Made by a program: the position numbers and the translations under genes. A stretch of 48,283 nt of DNA, from the NCBI GenBank assembly GCA_022821065.1, contig JAJEEK010000013.1, positions 1 to 48,283 on the forward strand, written 5' to 3'. Below, piece by piece: positions 8,380 through 17,088 of this stretch (the stretch's first letter is position 1; each line of letters opens with the position of its first letter). This DNA comes from Candidatus Poribacteria bacterium. GTDB taxonomy: Bacteria > Poribacteria > WGA-4E > WGA-3G. Below the pieces are notes generated by a model. It saw only the letters and a program-made list of their open reading frames with translations, ran no database searches and had not been told where the DNA came from.

Positions 8380-9810
8380 ATGATTTGGCATATCACAAAA
8401 CGCGAACTCTACGACCATCTGAACAGCCTGCGGTTCGCCTTCACAACGGTATTGCTTGTCGGACTGATGATCGTCAACGCAATCGGCTATCTTGGCGAAC
8501 ACACAGCACAATCAACGGCATATCAAAAAAAGGTCTCAGCATCTTTAGATAAAATGAGATCCAATGCAGACAGTCTGTATAAGCTGCTCACAGAAGGCCC
8601 CGGTCCTCTCTACAAAAAACCTTGTCCACTCTCCTTTTGTGCGAACGGCGGTGAAACTTTCATACCCGAATCCGCTGACGGCGTTGGCGAAGGTCTGTTC
8701 ATGACATCAAGTCGTTTTTCAATCAGCACGACATGGCGAATGAAATACCCACAATCCAACCCAAGTCTATGGGACCTTATGCCGGATTACACGAATGTTG
8801 ATTGGGGAGATATAATCTCCATAGCGTTGAGTTTAGTTGCGATCCTGTTCACTTTCGATGCAATCTCCTCAGAGCAAGAACGCGGCACTTTACGACTGAC
8901 GCTATCCAACAGCGTTTCACGTGGCACTGTACTGGTAAGCAAATTGCTTGCAGCATTGATAACTATCAGTATCCCTTTTTTAATTGCCGCATTAATTAAC
9001 CTTTTTCTCCTTTACACTTCAGGAAGTGTTCCATTGGCAGCGAGCGAGTGGGGACGATTGGGAGTCATTGTCTTCATTGCTTTTGTTTAGGTGTCAATCT
9101 TTCTCGGGTTGGGGCTGCTCATATCCTCTCGTGTGAGCAGTTCGTCAACGAGTCTCACGATTCTCCTACTGATTTGGGTTGTTTGGGTCGTCCTGCTACC
9201 CTCCACAATCGGCGCGCTTACCAGTGGTTTACAGCCGACAATGACTCATAACGAACTTACCGCCCGTCAACAATCTCTCGCCTCTCGTTTTTTTGAGCAG
9301 TACGACGAACTTTGGCGTAAAACACCCTCGCGAGAGATTCCAGCAACAGAGGAAACATTATTGTGGTCGAAATACCTCACCGAAGATGCAAGAGATAACG
9401 AGAAATTGAATGAAGAACACTTAAATGCTCAGATTGCTCAGGTTCAATTTTCGAGATCCATAACCCGTATATCGCCTGCATCAAGCGTCCGCTATGCCAT
9501 TGAATCCCTTGCTGGCACCGGTTTCACACGGCACGTCCAATTTTTAGCGCACGTGCGTCAGTATGCTGATGAATTCAGGGCGTTTCTCATCGAAGCCGAT
9601 CGTGCCGATCCAGAGAGTCCGCATGCACTCGGTCCCAAAGAAGGTACCTCGCAAAAGCCAGTACGCTTTGAATCAATCCCAAAGTTTGAGGATCGTATCA
9701 GTTTCAGTGGTGCCTATAACGCTGCATCTATGGACATTATGCTATTATCCGTGTTTTTTCTAATATTATTCCCAGGGGCGTTTCTTTCATTCCTTCGTGT
9801 TGATGTTTAG
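8380..9810 (+). pseudogene. ABC-2 type permease B (cassette 1), interrupted by an in-frame TAG
   Basis: The two open segments, 8380-9087 and 9091-9810, are in the same frame and together match permease B of cassette 2 from end to end (about 476 codons). Features include SSEQERGTLRLTLSNSVSRG and the C-terminal SMDIMLLSVFFLILFPGAFLSFLRVDV. The only interruption is TAG at 9088-9090. It sits exactly where the other three permeases have the Tyr of the motif YxSVF (here stop-VSIF), so a single TAT/TAC-to-TAG change explains it. Other genes here use TAG as an ordinary stop, which argues against recoding. It is a recent pseudogene, a base-call error, or, less likely, a read-through codon. The downstream piece starts with GTG but lacks its own ribosome site. 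Confidence 0.8.
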
Positions 9811-9966
9811 ACATTTCTCTAAACTTACCCGTATTTTATATTTCTGTACAGATGTGCTTCACTAAAGATTGAGGAAGTATTGATGCTAACAACATTTATC
9901 CAGTATTAGCGTAAATTTGTCGTAGACATGAGGTTACTTTATAAACCCGAATCTGCACAATAACGG

Positions 9967-10057
9967 CTAAAAAACCCGATATTTTTTTTCTTTTCTGCAA
10001 ATTATGTAAGATTTCTGTACATAAATTCGTCTTTAATATACAGACAGATAAACCGTA
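9967..10057 (+). promoter_or_regulatory. Conserved upstream block before sigma cassette 2
   Basis: The 9811-10144 gap carries no gene. AAACCCGA (about 9971), CAAATTATG (9998-10006), CGTCTTTA (10028-10035) and ACCGTA (10052-10057) repeat the order seen upstream of the first sigma gene, while the sequence between them has diverged. This points to retained promoter or operator function. Confidence 0.5.
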
Positions 10058-10144
10058 CCGCGATGGTTAGCTTATAAGGCACCGCATTTGATGCAGCTAT
10101 TTGATAGATATAACACAACCAAACTTATTCATTGGGGGATCCTC

Positions 10145-12010
10145 GTGAAAAGAGAAGACGATGTTCAGCTCATTTACAATATTTTATCTGGCGATGACGA
10201 GGCATTTAGCGTCTTAGTCCAGAAATACCAACAGAGTGTTCACGCGTTTGTGTGGCGAAAAATCGGCGATTTTCACCACGCCGAAGAGATTACACAGGAC
10301 ACCTTCCTACAGGCACACAAAAAACTTCCGACACTCAAGAATCCCCTTCAATTTGCTGGATGGTTGTACGTTATCGCAAACCGGCTTTGCATCGATTGGA
10401 TGCGGAAGAAAAAACGGACGGTGCAATCGCTGGAAGACACACCTACGGCAGAAATCGAGAAATCCGCTTACATACGCTACCTATCGGAACAAAGGCAGAT
10501 AGCGACCTCTGAGCGTCGCCGTGAGACCGTCAAAAAACTTTTGGCAAGACTGCCAGAGAGTGAACGCACCGTCGTGACACTCTACTATCTCGGTGAAATG
10601 AAGGTCAAAGAGATTAGTAAGTTTTTAGGCATCTCTGTAAGCACGATTAACACGCGTCTGCATCGGGCGCGAAAGCGTTTACGGGAATCTGAAATGTTTT
10701 TGACATCTACTGCAGGAGGGAATTCCGAAATGCACGAGCGGAACATAGAACTTTGCACACAAAATTTGATTGCAATCGGCAAGGCAATTCAGAACTACGA
10801 GAAGGAACACGGAGATTTTCCTGAATGGCTCTCAGATCTTCATCCGAAATACTTGCCAGATGCATCGGTCTTCATCTGTCCCGCGGATGCCGAAGATGGG
10901 AAAGCAGGTTTTCTTCCGAACATAGATTTGGTTGTAATCAGCAATATAATTGGAAGGATAGGTTTTCTCCAGGACATAGATCCGAGAATGCCGGTGAGTT
11001 ACGGGTATGCGCTTGCCCCAGAATATCGAGATAAGAAAAATGAACAACGTTTGGTATTCGGTGATGTCGTCCCACTTGTCCGTTGTTGGCACCATGTGAA
11101 TGAAGATTCTGGTGTTTTGAACTTAAGCTTTGCTTCTCAGATTTATAGGTCTTCCAAGATTTGGGAACACACGCCGGAGGATATGTACGGTAGCCACGCA
11201 GCGGCGCTCACTGCTATTGAAGAAATACTCGCGCGCCCCCCTGATGATAAGCGTTACCCTGATGGTCAACGTTTCTTTAATCTCTACCCGCAGCTTGTCA
11301 GACTCCACACCCTATTAGGAAACGAACAATCAGCAGCTGCCCTTATTGAACGTCTCAAGTCGGGAATGATACAAGACCTTCAAGGATATCAGACGCTGTT
11401 TGACATACTCAAGATGGTGGAGCGATACGAGGATCTGCTTGTGTTTTTTCAGGTAGCTGAGCAGCAGTATCCAGACAATAAATTCATCTTCTATAAGCTT
11501 GCCGACATTCATAGGAAGCTAGGCAATACTGAACTCGCTGAAGCGTATGAGCGTAAGTCTAATCCGAGATACGAATTGGTTGGAAAACCTGTCCCTGACT
11601 TTTCCGTAGTCGCCCTTGATGGGAATCCGATTTCGCTTCGGGATTATTATGGAAAAGTCGTTTTGCTTCACTTTTGGATGGTCTGGAGGGATTTTGGCAC
11701 CGCGGAAACGTCAGATATCAAGAAAGTTTACGATACTTATAAAGATGCGGGATTCGATATTATTGGGGTCTGCCTTGATAGTGAAGAAGCGATAATGCGT
11801 AGTTTGGGTAACTACATCAAAGTAAATGACCTTCAGTGGCGACAAATTTTCGACGTGGCAGCGGAGTCACTTTTACAACAATATGATATCGCTGGTACTC
11901 CTGAACTGTGGCTTATTGATAGGAACGGCAAGTTAATTACACATGAAGCGAGAACGGAAAATTTGGAGATGCTCGTCGCTGAAGCAGTAAAGGTGCAATC
12001 GCAAGACTAA
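10145..12010 (+). CDS. ECF sigma factor fused to a pseudopilin-like segment, helical repeats and a Cys-less thioredoxin-like domain (copy 2)
   Basis: A 621-residue paralogue of the 4604 gene. The sigma part (1-175) is strongly alike: DDEAFSVLVQKYQQSVHAFVWRKIGDF and LPESERTVVTLYYLGEMKVKEI. The middle differs. Residues 195-330 read CTQNLIAIGKAIQNYEKEHGDFPEWLSDL, then FICPADAED and VSYGYA. This resembles the soluble part of planctomycete-type G-pseudopilins (DUF1559-like). A helical stretch follows (345-470), then a TlpA-like domain (477-621, GKPVPDFSVVALDGNPISLRDYYGKVVLLHFW) whose CxxC is RDFG. That domain is much closer to the one at the end of the SelN protein (16450-16908) than to its sigma paralogue. 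GTG 10145 parallels the start of copy 1 and has GGGGGA upstream. Confidence 0.85.
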   Translation: MKREDDVQLIYNILSGDDEAFSVLVQKYQQSVHAFVWRKIGDFHHAEEITQDTFLQAHKKLPTLKNPLQFAGWLYVIANRLCIDWMRKKKRTVQSLEDTPTAEIEKSAYIRYLSEQRQIATSERRRETVKKLLARLPESERTVVTLYYLGEMKVKEISKFLGISVSTINTRLHRARKRLRESEMFLTSTAGGNSEMHERNIELCTQNLIAIGKAIQNYEKEHGDFPEWLSDLHPKYLPDASVFICPADAEDGKAGFLPNIDLVVISNIIGRIGFLQDIDPRMPVSYGYALAPEYRDKKNEQRLVFGDVVPLVRCWHHVNEDSGVLNLSFASQIYRSSKIWEHTPEDMYGSHAAALTAIEEILARPPDDKRYPDGQRFFNLYPQLVRLHTLLGNEQSAAALIERLKSGMIQDLQGYQTLFDILKMVERYEDLLVFFQVAEQQYPDNKFIFYKLADIHRKLGNTELAEAYERKSNPRYELVGKPVPDFSVVALDGNPISLRDYYGKVVLLHFWMVWRDFGTAETSDIKKVYDTYKDAGFDIIGVCLDSEEAIMRSLGNYIKVNDLQWRQIFDVAAESLLQQYDIAGTPELWLIDRNGKLITHEARTENLEMLVAEAVKVQSQD

Positions 12011-12048
12011 ACCGCTTACTTTTCCCTTCACCAACTGGAGACTTTTAG

Positions 12049-13587
12049 ATGTCCCCTATCTGGACAATCGCCAGAAGAGAGTTCACAGAGAACATCCTCT
12101 CCGTCCGTCTACTCATCGGGTTAGTCGTCTGCCTCGCGCTTTTCGTCGCCAGCACTTATGTATTGATGGAGGACTACGAGAAGCGACTCAGCGTCCACAA
12201 TGCTGCAGAAATCGGACACCGGAACGCTCTTGAGGCGGTGAAGGTGTATTCATACCTGCGGGTGGACGTAACAAAACCACCTGAACCCTTAAGCGTTATT
12301 TGCTTAGGGATGGAAAGGCAGCTCGGAAGCACGGTAAAGGTTTCCTACGAAGATGTCCCCACGGAAGCGAAAATACTCGGCGGCGGCAACCCACTTCTGA
12401 ACGTTTTTGCTGCTGTTGATGGGGTACTCATGGTGCAGATTGCGTTCAGCCTGTTTGTGATTTCCATCGCTTACGATGTCATCTGCGGTGAGCGTGAAAG
12501 GGGAACGCTCGGACTTGTCGCCTCAAACCCAGTCTCAAAATACCATATCCTGATTGGGAAATACCTCGGCGGGATGGCAAGTCTCCTCGTGCCACTCGCG
12601 ATCGGTTGGATAGCCGCGGCACTATTGATAAACCTAAACCCGATGATAGAACTCCACACTGCTGAATGGAGCCGGTTTGCTCTACTGTTCGCGGCTTTGG
12701 CGTTATATCTCTCCGTCTTTTTCCTGCTTTCAATGCTGGTTTCGGCAATCACCGGTCGCTCGGCGAGGGCACTCGTCTGGTTGCTATTCCTATGGATTGT
12801 GATTGTGTTCATCATCCCAAACGGTGCCGTGTATATCACAAAGCAGGTGCGACCGATACCTTCCAAATCAGTGGTCAACATAGAAAGCGCGGCGATCGAG
12901 ACAGTATTTCGGGAGAAAATCAGAGATTATGGGGCAAAGCATCGAAGTGGATCCTACTTTACATCGGAACGCAGTGTGATCAGCGGCAATCTACCATTTG
13001 CATTCCACGTGCTAACAGGATCCAGAGAGGCGATGCGCTGGTATCTTGACGGTGCCAAATTTTACATTCCACACCGCATTGAATACGCAGAGCAGATAGG
13101 AAACCTCCATCAGGAATACTACCACTCGTTGAAAAGACAGACCGTCTTAGCTGAAAATCTTTCCAGACTTTCTCCAGCATGGGTTTACTACAATATCTCT
13201 GCGGGTCTGTCAGGCACGGATTTGCGGCGACATGAGCGATTCATCCAGCAAGCACAGGATTACCGGAAGACCCTAATGACATACATGCAGGAACAGGGTG
13301 CTTTCTCAACTATCAACTGGTTCACGTCCGTCAATCTCAACGATATGCCCTCACAAGCGGGTCTCGCAGCATCGGACGAAGAAACGTTTTTTGAAAACGT
13401 CACACCGAAGAGTTGGGATGATGTGGAACGGCTTGACTTAAGTGGCATGCCTGTCTTTAGCAGTGGACCGGCGTGGGGAAACGTCGCCCTCGGCGGTGTT
13501 CTCCCGGATTTGGTTTACCTGATGATCCTAAACATTCTGCTATTTCTGATCACCGGCGCGATGTTCCTGAAAAGCGAGGTAAGGTGA
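12049..13587 (+). CDS. ABC-2 type permease A (cassette 2)
   Basis: A 512-residue paralogue of the 6682 gene with the same layout: N-terminal helix, soluble loop, helix cluster, long soluble loop, final helix. The signature here is CGERERGTLGLVASNPVSKYHILIGKY, with YLSVFFLLSMLVSAITGRSAR after it. GGAG lies nine bases before the ATG, and the gene follows the sigma fusion by 38 bases. It probably pairs with permease B at 13591 as a heterodimer. The ATPase is not in the window. Confidence 0.82.
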   Translation: MSPIWTIARREFTENILSVRLLIGLVVCLALFVASTYVLMEDYEKRLSVHNAAEIGHRNALEAVKVYSYLRVDVTKPPEPLSVICLGMERQLGSTVKVSYEDVPTEAKILGGGNPLLNVFAAVDGVLMVQIAFSLFVISIAYDVICGERERGTLGLVASNPVSKYHILIGKYLGGMASLLVPLAIGWIAAALLINLNPMIELHTAEWSRFALLFAALALYLSVFFLLSMLVSAITGRSARALVWLLFLWIVIVFIIPNGAVYITKQVRPIPSKSVVNIESAAIETVFREKIRDYGAKHRSGSYFTSERSVISGNLPFAFHVLTGSREAMRWYLDGAKFYIPHRIEYAEQIGNLHQEYYHSLKRQTVLAENLSRLSPAWVYYNISAGLSGTDLRRHERFIQQAQDYRKTLMTYMQEQGAFSTINWFTSVNLNDMPSQAGLAASDEETFFENVTPKSWDDVERLDLSGMPVFSSGPAWGNVALGGVLPDLVYLMILNILLFLITGAMFLKSEVR

Positions 13588-13590
13588 AAA

Positions 13591-14958
13591 ATGCTACGTG
13601 AAATTATCTGGCGAGAACTTTTAGACCACCTACAGAGTCTCCGTTTCGCCCTGACGTTGCTTCTCGTAATCGTTTTAATGTTGACCGGAAGCGTGCTATA
13701 TATCCACGACTACCGCCAACAAGTCGCGGATTACAGTGAAAATGTCAGCGAAAACTTGCGACTTCTGGAAGATAAAGCGAAGAGAGGTTTACACAGTGTG
13801 GTCAGTCGCTATTTGCTGATATATCGTGCGCCGAGTCCATTGGGATTCATCGCTGAAGGGCACGAAAAAGACCTGCCGAACGCCTTTTCAGTGGATGCGT
13901 TTGAACTTGTCGGCCCCCAAACGATCCTGCGCAGGAACTACACACTCCAAAAATTTGACGCATTGGATTGGGTGTTTACCGTCGGTGTTATCCTGAGTTT
14001 TGCAGCGTTCGCGATGACTTATGACAGTATCTCAGGCGAAGCGGAAACAGGCACGCTGCGCCTCTGTCTCTCGAATTCGCTCCCGCGCGCAACGCTGCTT
14101 TTCGGGAAATACATCGGCACAATCATCAGCCTCTCGATTCCGTTGATCATGGGTATTTGCATGAACGTGCTCATCATCTCCCTTTTTGGGGTTCTGCCTT
14201 TTGAACCGACTTACTGGCTACAGATTGGCGGGGTCGTTCTGTTTTCTGTCCTTTATATCTCTGTGTTCGCCACACTCGGATTGTTCATCTCCTGCCTCAC
14301 GAGAAGTTCATCCGTCAGTCTCGTCCTACTCCTTCTGGTGTGGGTGTGTTTTGCGGTGTTTATCCCGCGGACAGGCGGATTGCTTGCAAGTCGATTGGCG
14401 GAACTTCCCGATGAGAAAACGGTCACCAGACAGGCAAGCGATGCGACGCACGAGATCCTTAATCGATACGGCAGAGATAGATTTAGCGCACACTGGTCGC
14501 CGGGCGAACCCCTGACCCGTGCCGCCAGAATCGCCGATGCCCAGCAAGCGATCTACAATGAATACCGCCAACAACAACTCCATCAAGTGAAACTCGCACA
14601 GAACATATCCCGTATCTCCCCAACGGCGATCTATCAGATCGGCTGTGAGGCGTTGGTCGGCACCGGTATCAAACACTACGAGCGGTTTTTCAAGAAGGCG
14701 ATCAAATATCGGCGTAGTCTCCTACAGTTTACCTATGAGGAATACCCGTTCAATCCCAACCTCTTTCTCAAAGATGCGGACAGGCAGCAATTACGGAAGG
14801 CTCAGATAAGTTTGGATAAGATTCCAAAATTTGACGACACCCCTTCCGGTTTTTCCACCGCGTTTACCAAAGCCGGTTTGGATATTCTACTGCTGTTTCT
14901 GTTCAACCTTGTTTTCTTTATGGGCGCGTTTCTTGCCTTCACGCGCTGTGATGTATGA
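13591..14958 (+). CDS. ABC-2 type permease B (cassette 2)
   Basis: A 455-residue intact counterpart of the interrupted gene at 8380. It starts three bases after permease A's stop, so translation is likely coupled. Shared features are the N-terminus WRELLDHLQSLRFALTLLL, SGEAETGTLRLCLSNSLPRA, YISVFATLGLFIS and a closing FLFNLVFFMGAFLAFTRCDV. The large loop carries NISRISPTAIYQIGCEALVGTG, which is also conserved in the other three permeases (for example NLSRLSPAWVYYNI) and may mark the family's extracytoplasmic domain. Substrate unknown. Confidence 0.82.
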   Translation: MLREIIWRELLDHLQSLRFALTLLLVIVLMLTGSVLYIHDYRQQVADYSENVSENLRLLEDKAKRGLHSVVSRYLLIYRAPSPLGFIAEGHEKDLPNAFSVDAFELVGPQTILRRNYTLQKFDALDWVFTVGVILSFAAFAMTYDSISGEAETGTLRLCLSNSLPRATLLFGKYIGTIISLSIPLIMGICMNVLIISLFGVLPFEPTYWLQIGGVVLFSVLYISVFATLGLFISCLTRSSSVSLVLLLLVWVCFAVFIPRTGGLLASRLAELPDEKTVTRQASDATHEILNRYGRDRFSAHWSPGEPLTRAARIADAQQAIYNEYRQQQLHQVKLAQNISRISPTAIYQIGCEALVGTGIKHYERFFKKAIKYRRSLLQFTYEEYPFNPNLFLKDADRQQLRKAQISLDKIPKFDDTPSGFSTAFTKAGLDILLLFLFNLVFFMGAFLAFTRCDV

Positions 14959-15033
14959 GTTGCTTAAAGTTCCACCCCCAACAGACGGACACAGGGCATT
15001 TCCTAAGCCGTCCTAACAATAGGAGAAAAAACA

Positions 15034-16908
15034 GTGATAGACCTTCGCAATGTGCTAAGTGGTTCAGAAAATATCCCGGTGCAAGCACATTGGGATCCGA
15101 TTGAGAACACAGCGAACAACTTGCATTGGGCCGCGGAGGAGAAGTTCAATCGGACCAAGGCACAATGGTCAGAACCGGTGGATATGACATGGGAACAGTG
15201 GCTGAAGTTGTTCAACCCCGGACCGGTGGAACCATTGAAACATTACAACGCAGCGGATTTTCAAGTCTTTCTTCCACCGTCAATCGTCGATGTGGGTGAT
15301 GTCTGGGATTTGGATCTGGATGGAATTCTCCCGTTTCTGCGTCAGTTTCACCCCCGTGCAACAATGAATCTCAGACACGGTCAGAACGGCGCGAAAGCGG
15401 GCTTACGGGCAATTTCGCCTGAATATACTGACATCGTTTTCCGAATCCATGCGCGGTTCATACTGGACGACTCCATCGGTGCCTACTTTAGACCGGCACA
15501 ATTCGCTGGATACCTAACCATTGATCTTAACAGTGGAACGATTTCTCAATTTACACTATCGCTTCCGAGACGCAATAGCAATGTCGATATCGGTGCTTTT
15601 AGAACTGCGGATATAGGGTTTGTGCCTCGCATGGAACTCCACAGCTTACCGGAGACGGAACCAAAATTGATCAATTGGGAAACTGCTATCGCTAAGGAAG
15701 AAGTTGAGAAAAAGTTTCAGAATGCGTTTTACAAGTTTTTTGAAATCGAGTGGACCCCGATTGAAGATGCGGTTGAACGCGCGAAAGCATTGGATCGTCT
15801 GATTCATGCGGTGCTTTTGTTTGGTGTACTTGACGATGAATCGTGCTGAGGGTCGGGCAAAAGTCTGAGAGCGGGTCCGCTCTCCTCGCCGAAAATTATC
15901 AAATTACTCAACACGCACTTTGTGAACGTCTGGGTCCTGCTTAGGGATGTGCCTGAGCTGCAAGCAGGTGCCAAAGGTGCAGATGCAGCCGCCTTGGCAA
16001 CGAAACTTAGACAAAATTACACCGATTCTGTAGACATTCTGACACTTACTCCCGACTTGGAAGTGCTTGGACATTTACACAATATGAGTCTGTTTCATCC
16101 GTATTATCTGCCTCGCAATGAGCGGATACCTCGATATTTAGAGATGTTAAAGTCGTCTGCCGGTCTGGAGGTTGCGACACAAAAGCCACGCGAAAATTTC
16201 AACGAGGCAACCCTCGAAAAATCTATTGCCGATTTGGAAGCGAAACTTCAGCAATATCCAGATGATGAAAATTTTTTCTATATCTACCGCATCCTTATTC
16301 GTCTCTATATTGAAAGTGGACGGGAAAAAGATATAGATCGACTTATTGACCGTTTCAAAATTTTCAACGCTAAAACCCTTCTTGCTGAGATTCATGAAGA
16401 ATTAGGTAACCCCGAACGCGCAATGGAATATCGCAGAAAGGTTACGCCGCCGCTGGGGTTGCTCGGAAAACCTGTTCCCAATTTTTTCGCGACCGATCTT
16501 GATGGAGAACCGATTTCGCTGCAGGGGTATCGCGGGAAAGTCGTGTTGCTCGATTTTTGGGCGGTCTGGAACAGTTTCTGCATCGGAGATATACTGAATC
16601 TCAAGAAGATTTACGACACTTATAAAGACGAAGGGTTCGACATCATCGGTGTCAGTCTCGACACTGACGAAGCGAAACTGCGTAACTTTCTGAAAGAAAA
16701 CAACATCCCTTGGCGGCAGATTTTCAGTGGGCAAGAACGCCAGTGTCCGCTTGTGCAACAGTCCGATGTTCGTTCTATTCCGACGCGGTGGCTTATTGAC
16801 AGGGATGGCAAATTGATCGCTCATGAAGCCAGGCACAAGTTGATTTCCAGCGAAGGAAGACAGGCAGATTTAGAACGGTTGGTTGCAGCGGCGATAGCCG
16901 ATAACTGA
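15034..16908 (+). CDS. selN: Selenoprotein N (SELENON)-like protein with UGA-encoded Sec and a C-terminal thioredoxin-like domain
   Basis: Read through TGA at 15847-15849, this is one 624-residue protein: 271 residues, Sec272, then 352 more in the same frame. The core matches animal SELENON as I remember it: FLRQFHP, then SPEYTDIVFRIHARF, FRPAQFAGYL, and the active site LDDESC-U-GSGKSLR followed by LLNTHFVNVWVLLRDVPELQ. Human SELENON has SC-U-GSGRTLR there. Cys271-Sec272 is the likely redox pair. From about 474 (GKPVPNFFATDLDGEPISLQ) a TlpA-like domain follows; its site is NSFC, keeping only the second Cys. A hairpin directly after UGA resembles a bacterial SECIS. GTG 15034 has AGGAG upstream. 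No export signal is obvious. Annotation pipelines would split it into two genes. SELENON is an ER oxidoreductase in animals; its bacterial role is not known to me. Confidence 0.9.
15847..15890 (+). promoter_or_regulatory. Sec UGA codon with bacterial SECIS-like hairpin
   Basis: After UGA (15847-15849) a perfect 7-bp stem, GAGAGCG (15867-15873) and CGCUCUC (15878-15884), closes a GGUC tetraloop at 15874-15877. GGUC is also the apical loop of the E. coli fdhF SECIS, where its G and U contact SelB. The loop lies 25-28 bases after the UGA, within the range reported for bacterial elements. A GGC/GCC pairing may extend the stem below. Confidence 0.8.
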
Positions 16909-16954
16909 TAACCAATTATGGTAGACCCTGTAATGACTTGGACACTTAACATCG

Positions 16955-16975
16955 GGTGCGGTTACAAACCGCACC
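16955..16975. repeat. Short palindromic repeat (REP-like)
   Basis: GGTGCGGTT-ACA-AACCGCACC is a perfect 9-bp stem with a three-base loop, 47 bases after the SelN stop. It may end transcription or be a dispersed REP unit. Confidence 0.6.
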
Positions 16976-17088
16976 TACCTTGGGAAGCTAAAGGTGTGTA
17001 TTTATGGAATTTACGATAAAAGAGTGGATTTTGTATGCCGAGTTATGCTATCATAAGCGAAACATATATTCCCTATTGAGGTGATAAA

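Noticed and set aside
9088..9090. TAG as a pyrrolysine or programmed read-through codon
   Set aside because: Several neighbouring genes end in TAG, there is no nearby stimulatory structure, and a one-base change from a conserved Tyr codon is simpler.
15922..16908. Separate thioredoxin-like gene downstream of a 271-residue gene
   Set aside because: The frame is continuous through TGA, similarity to SELENON spans it, a SECIS-like hairpin follows, and the internal GTG lacks a ribosome site.
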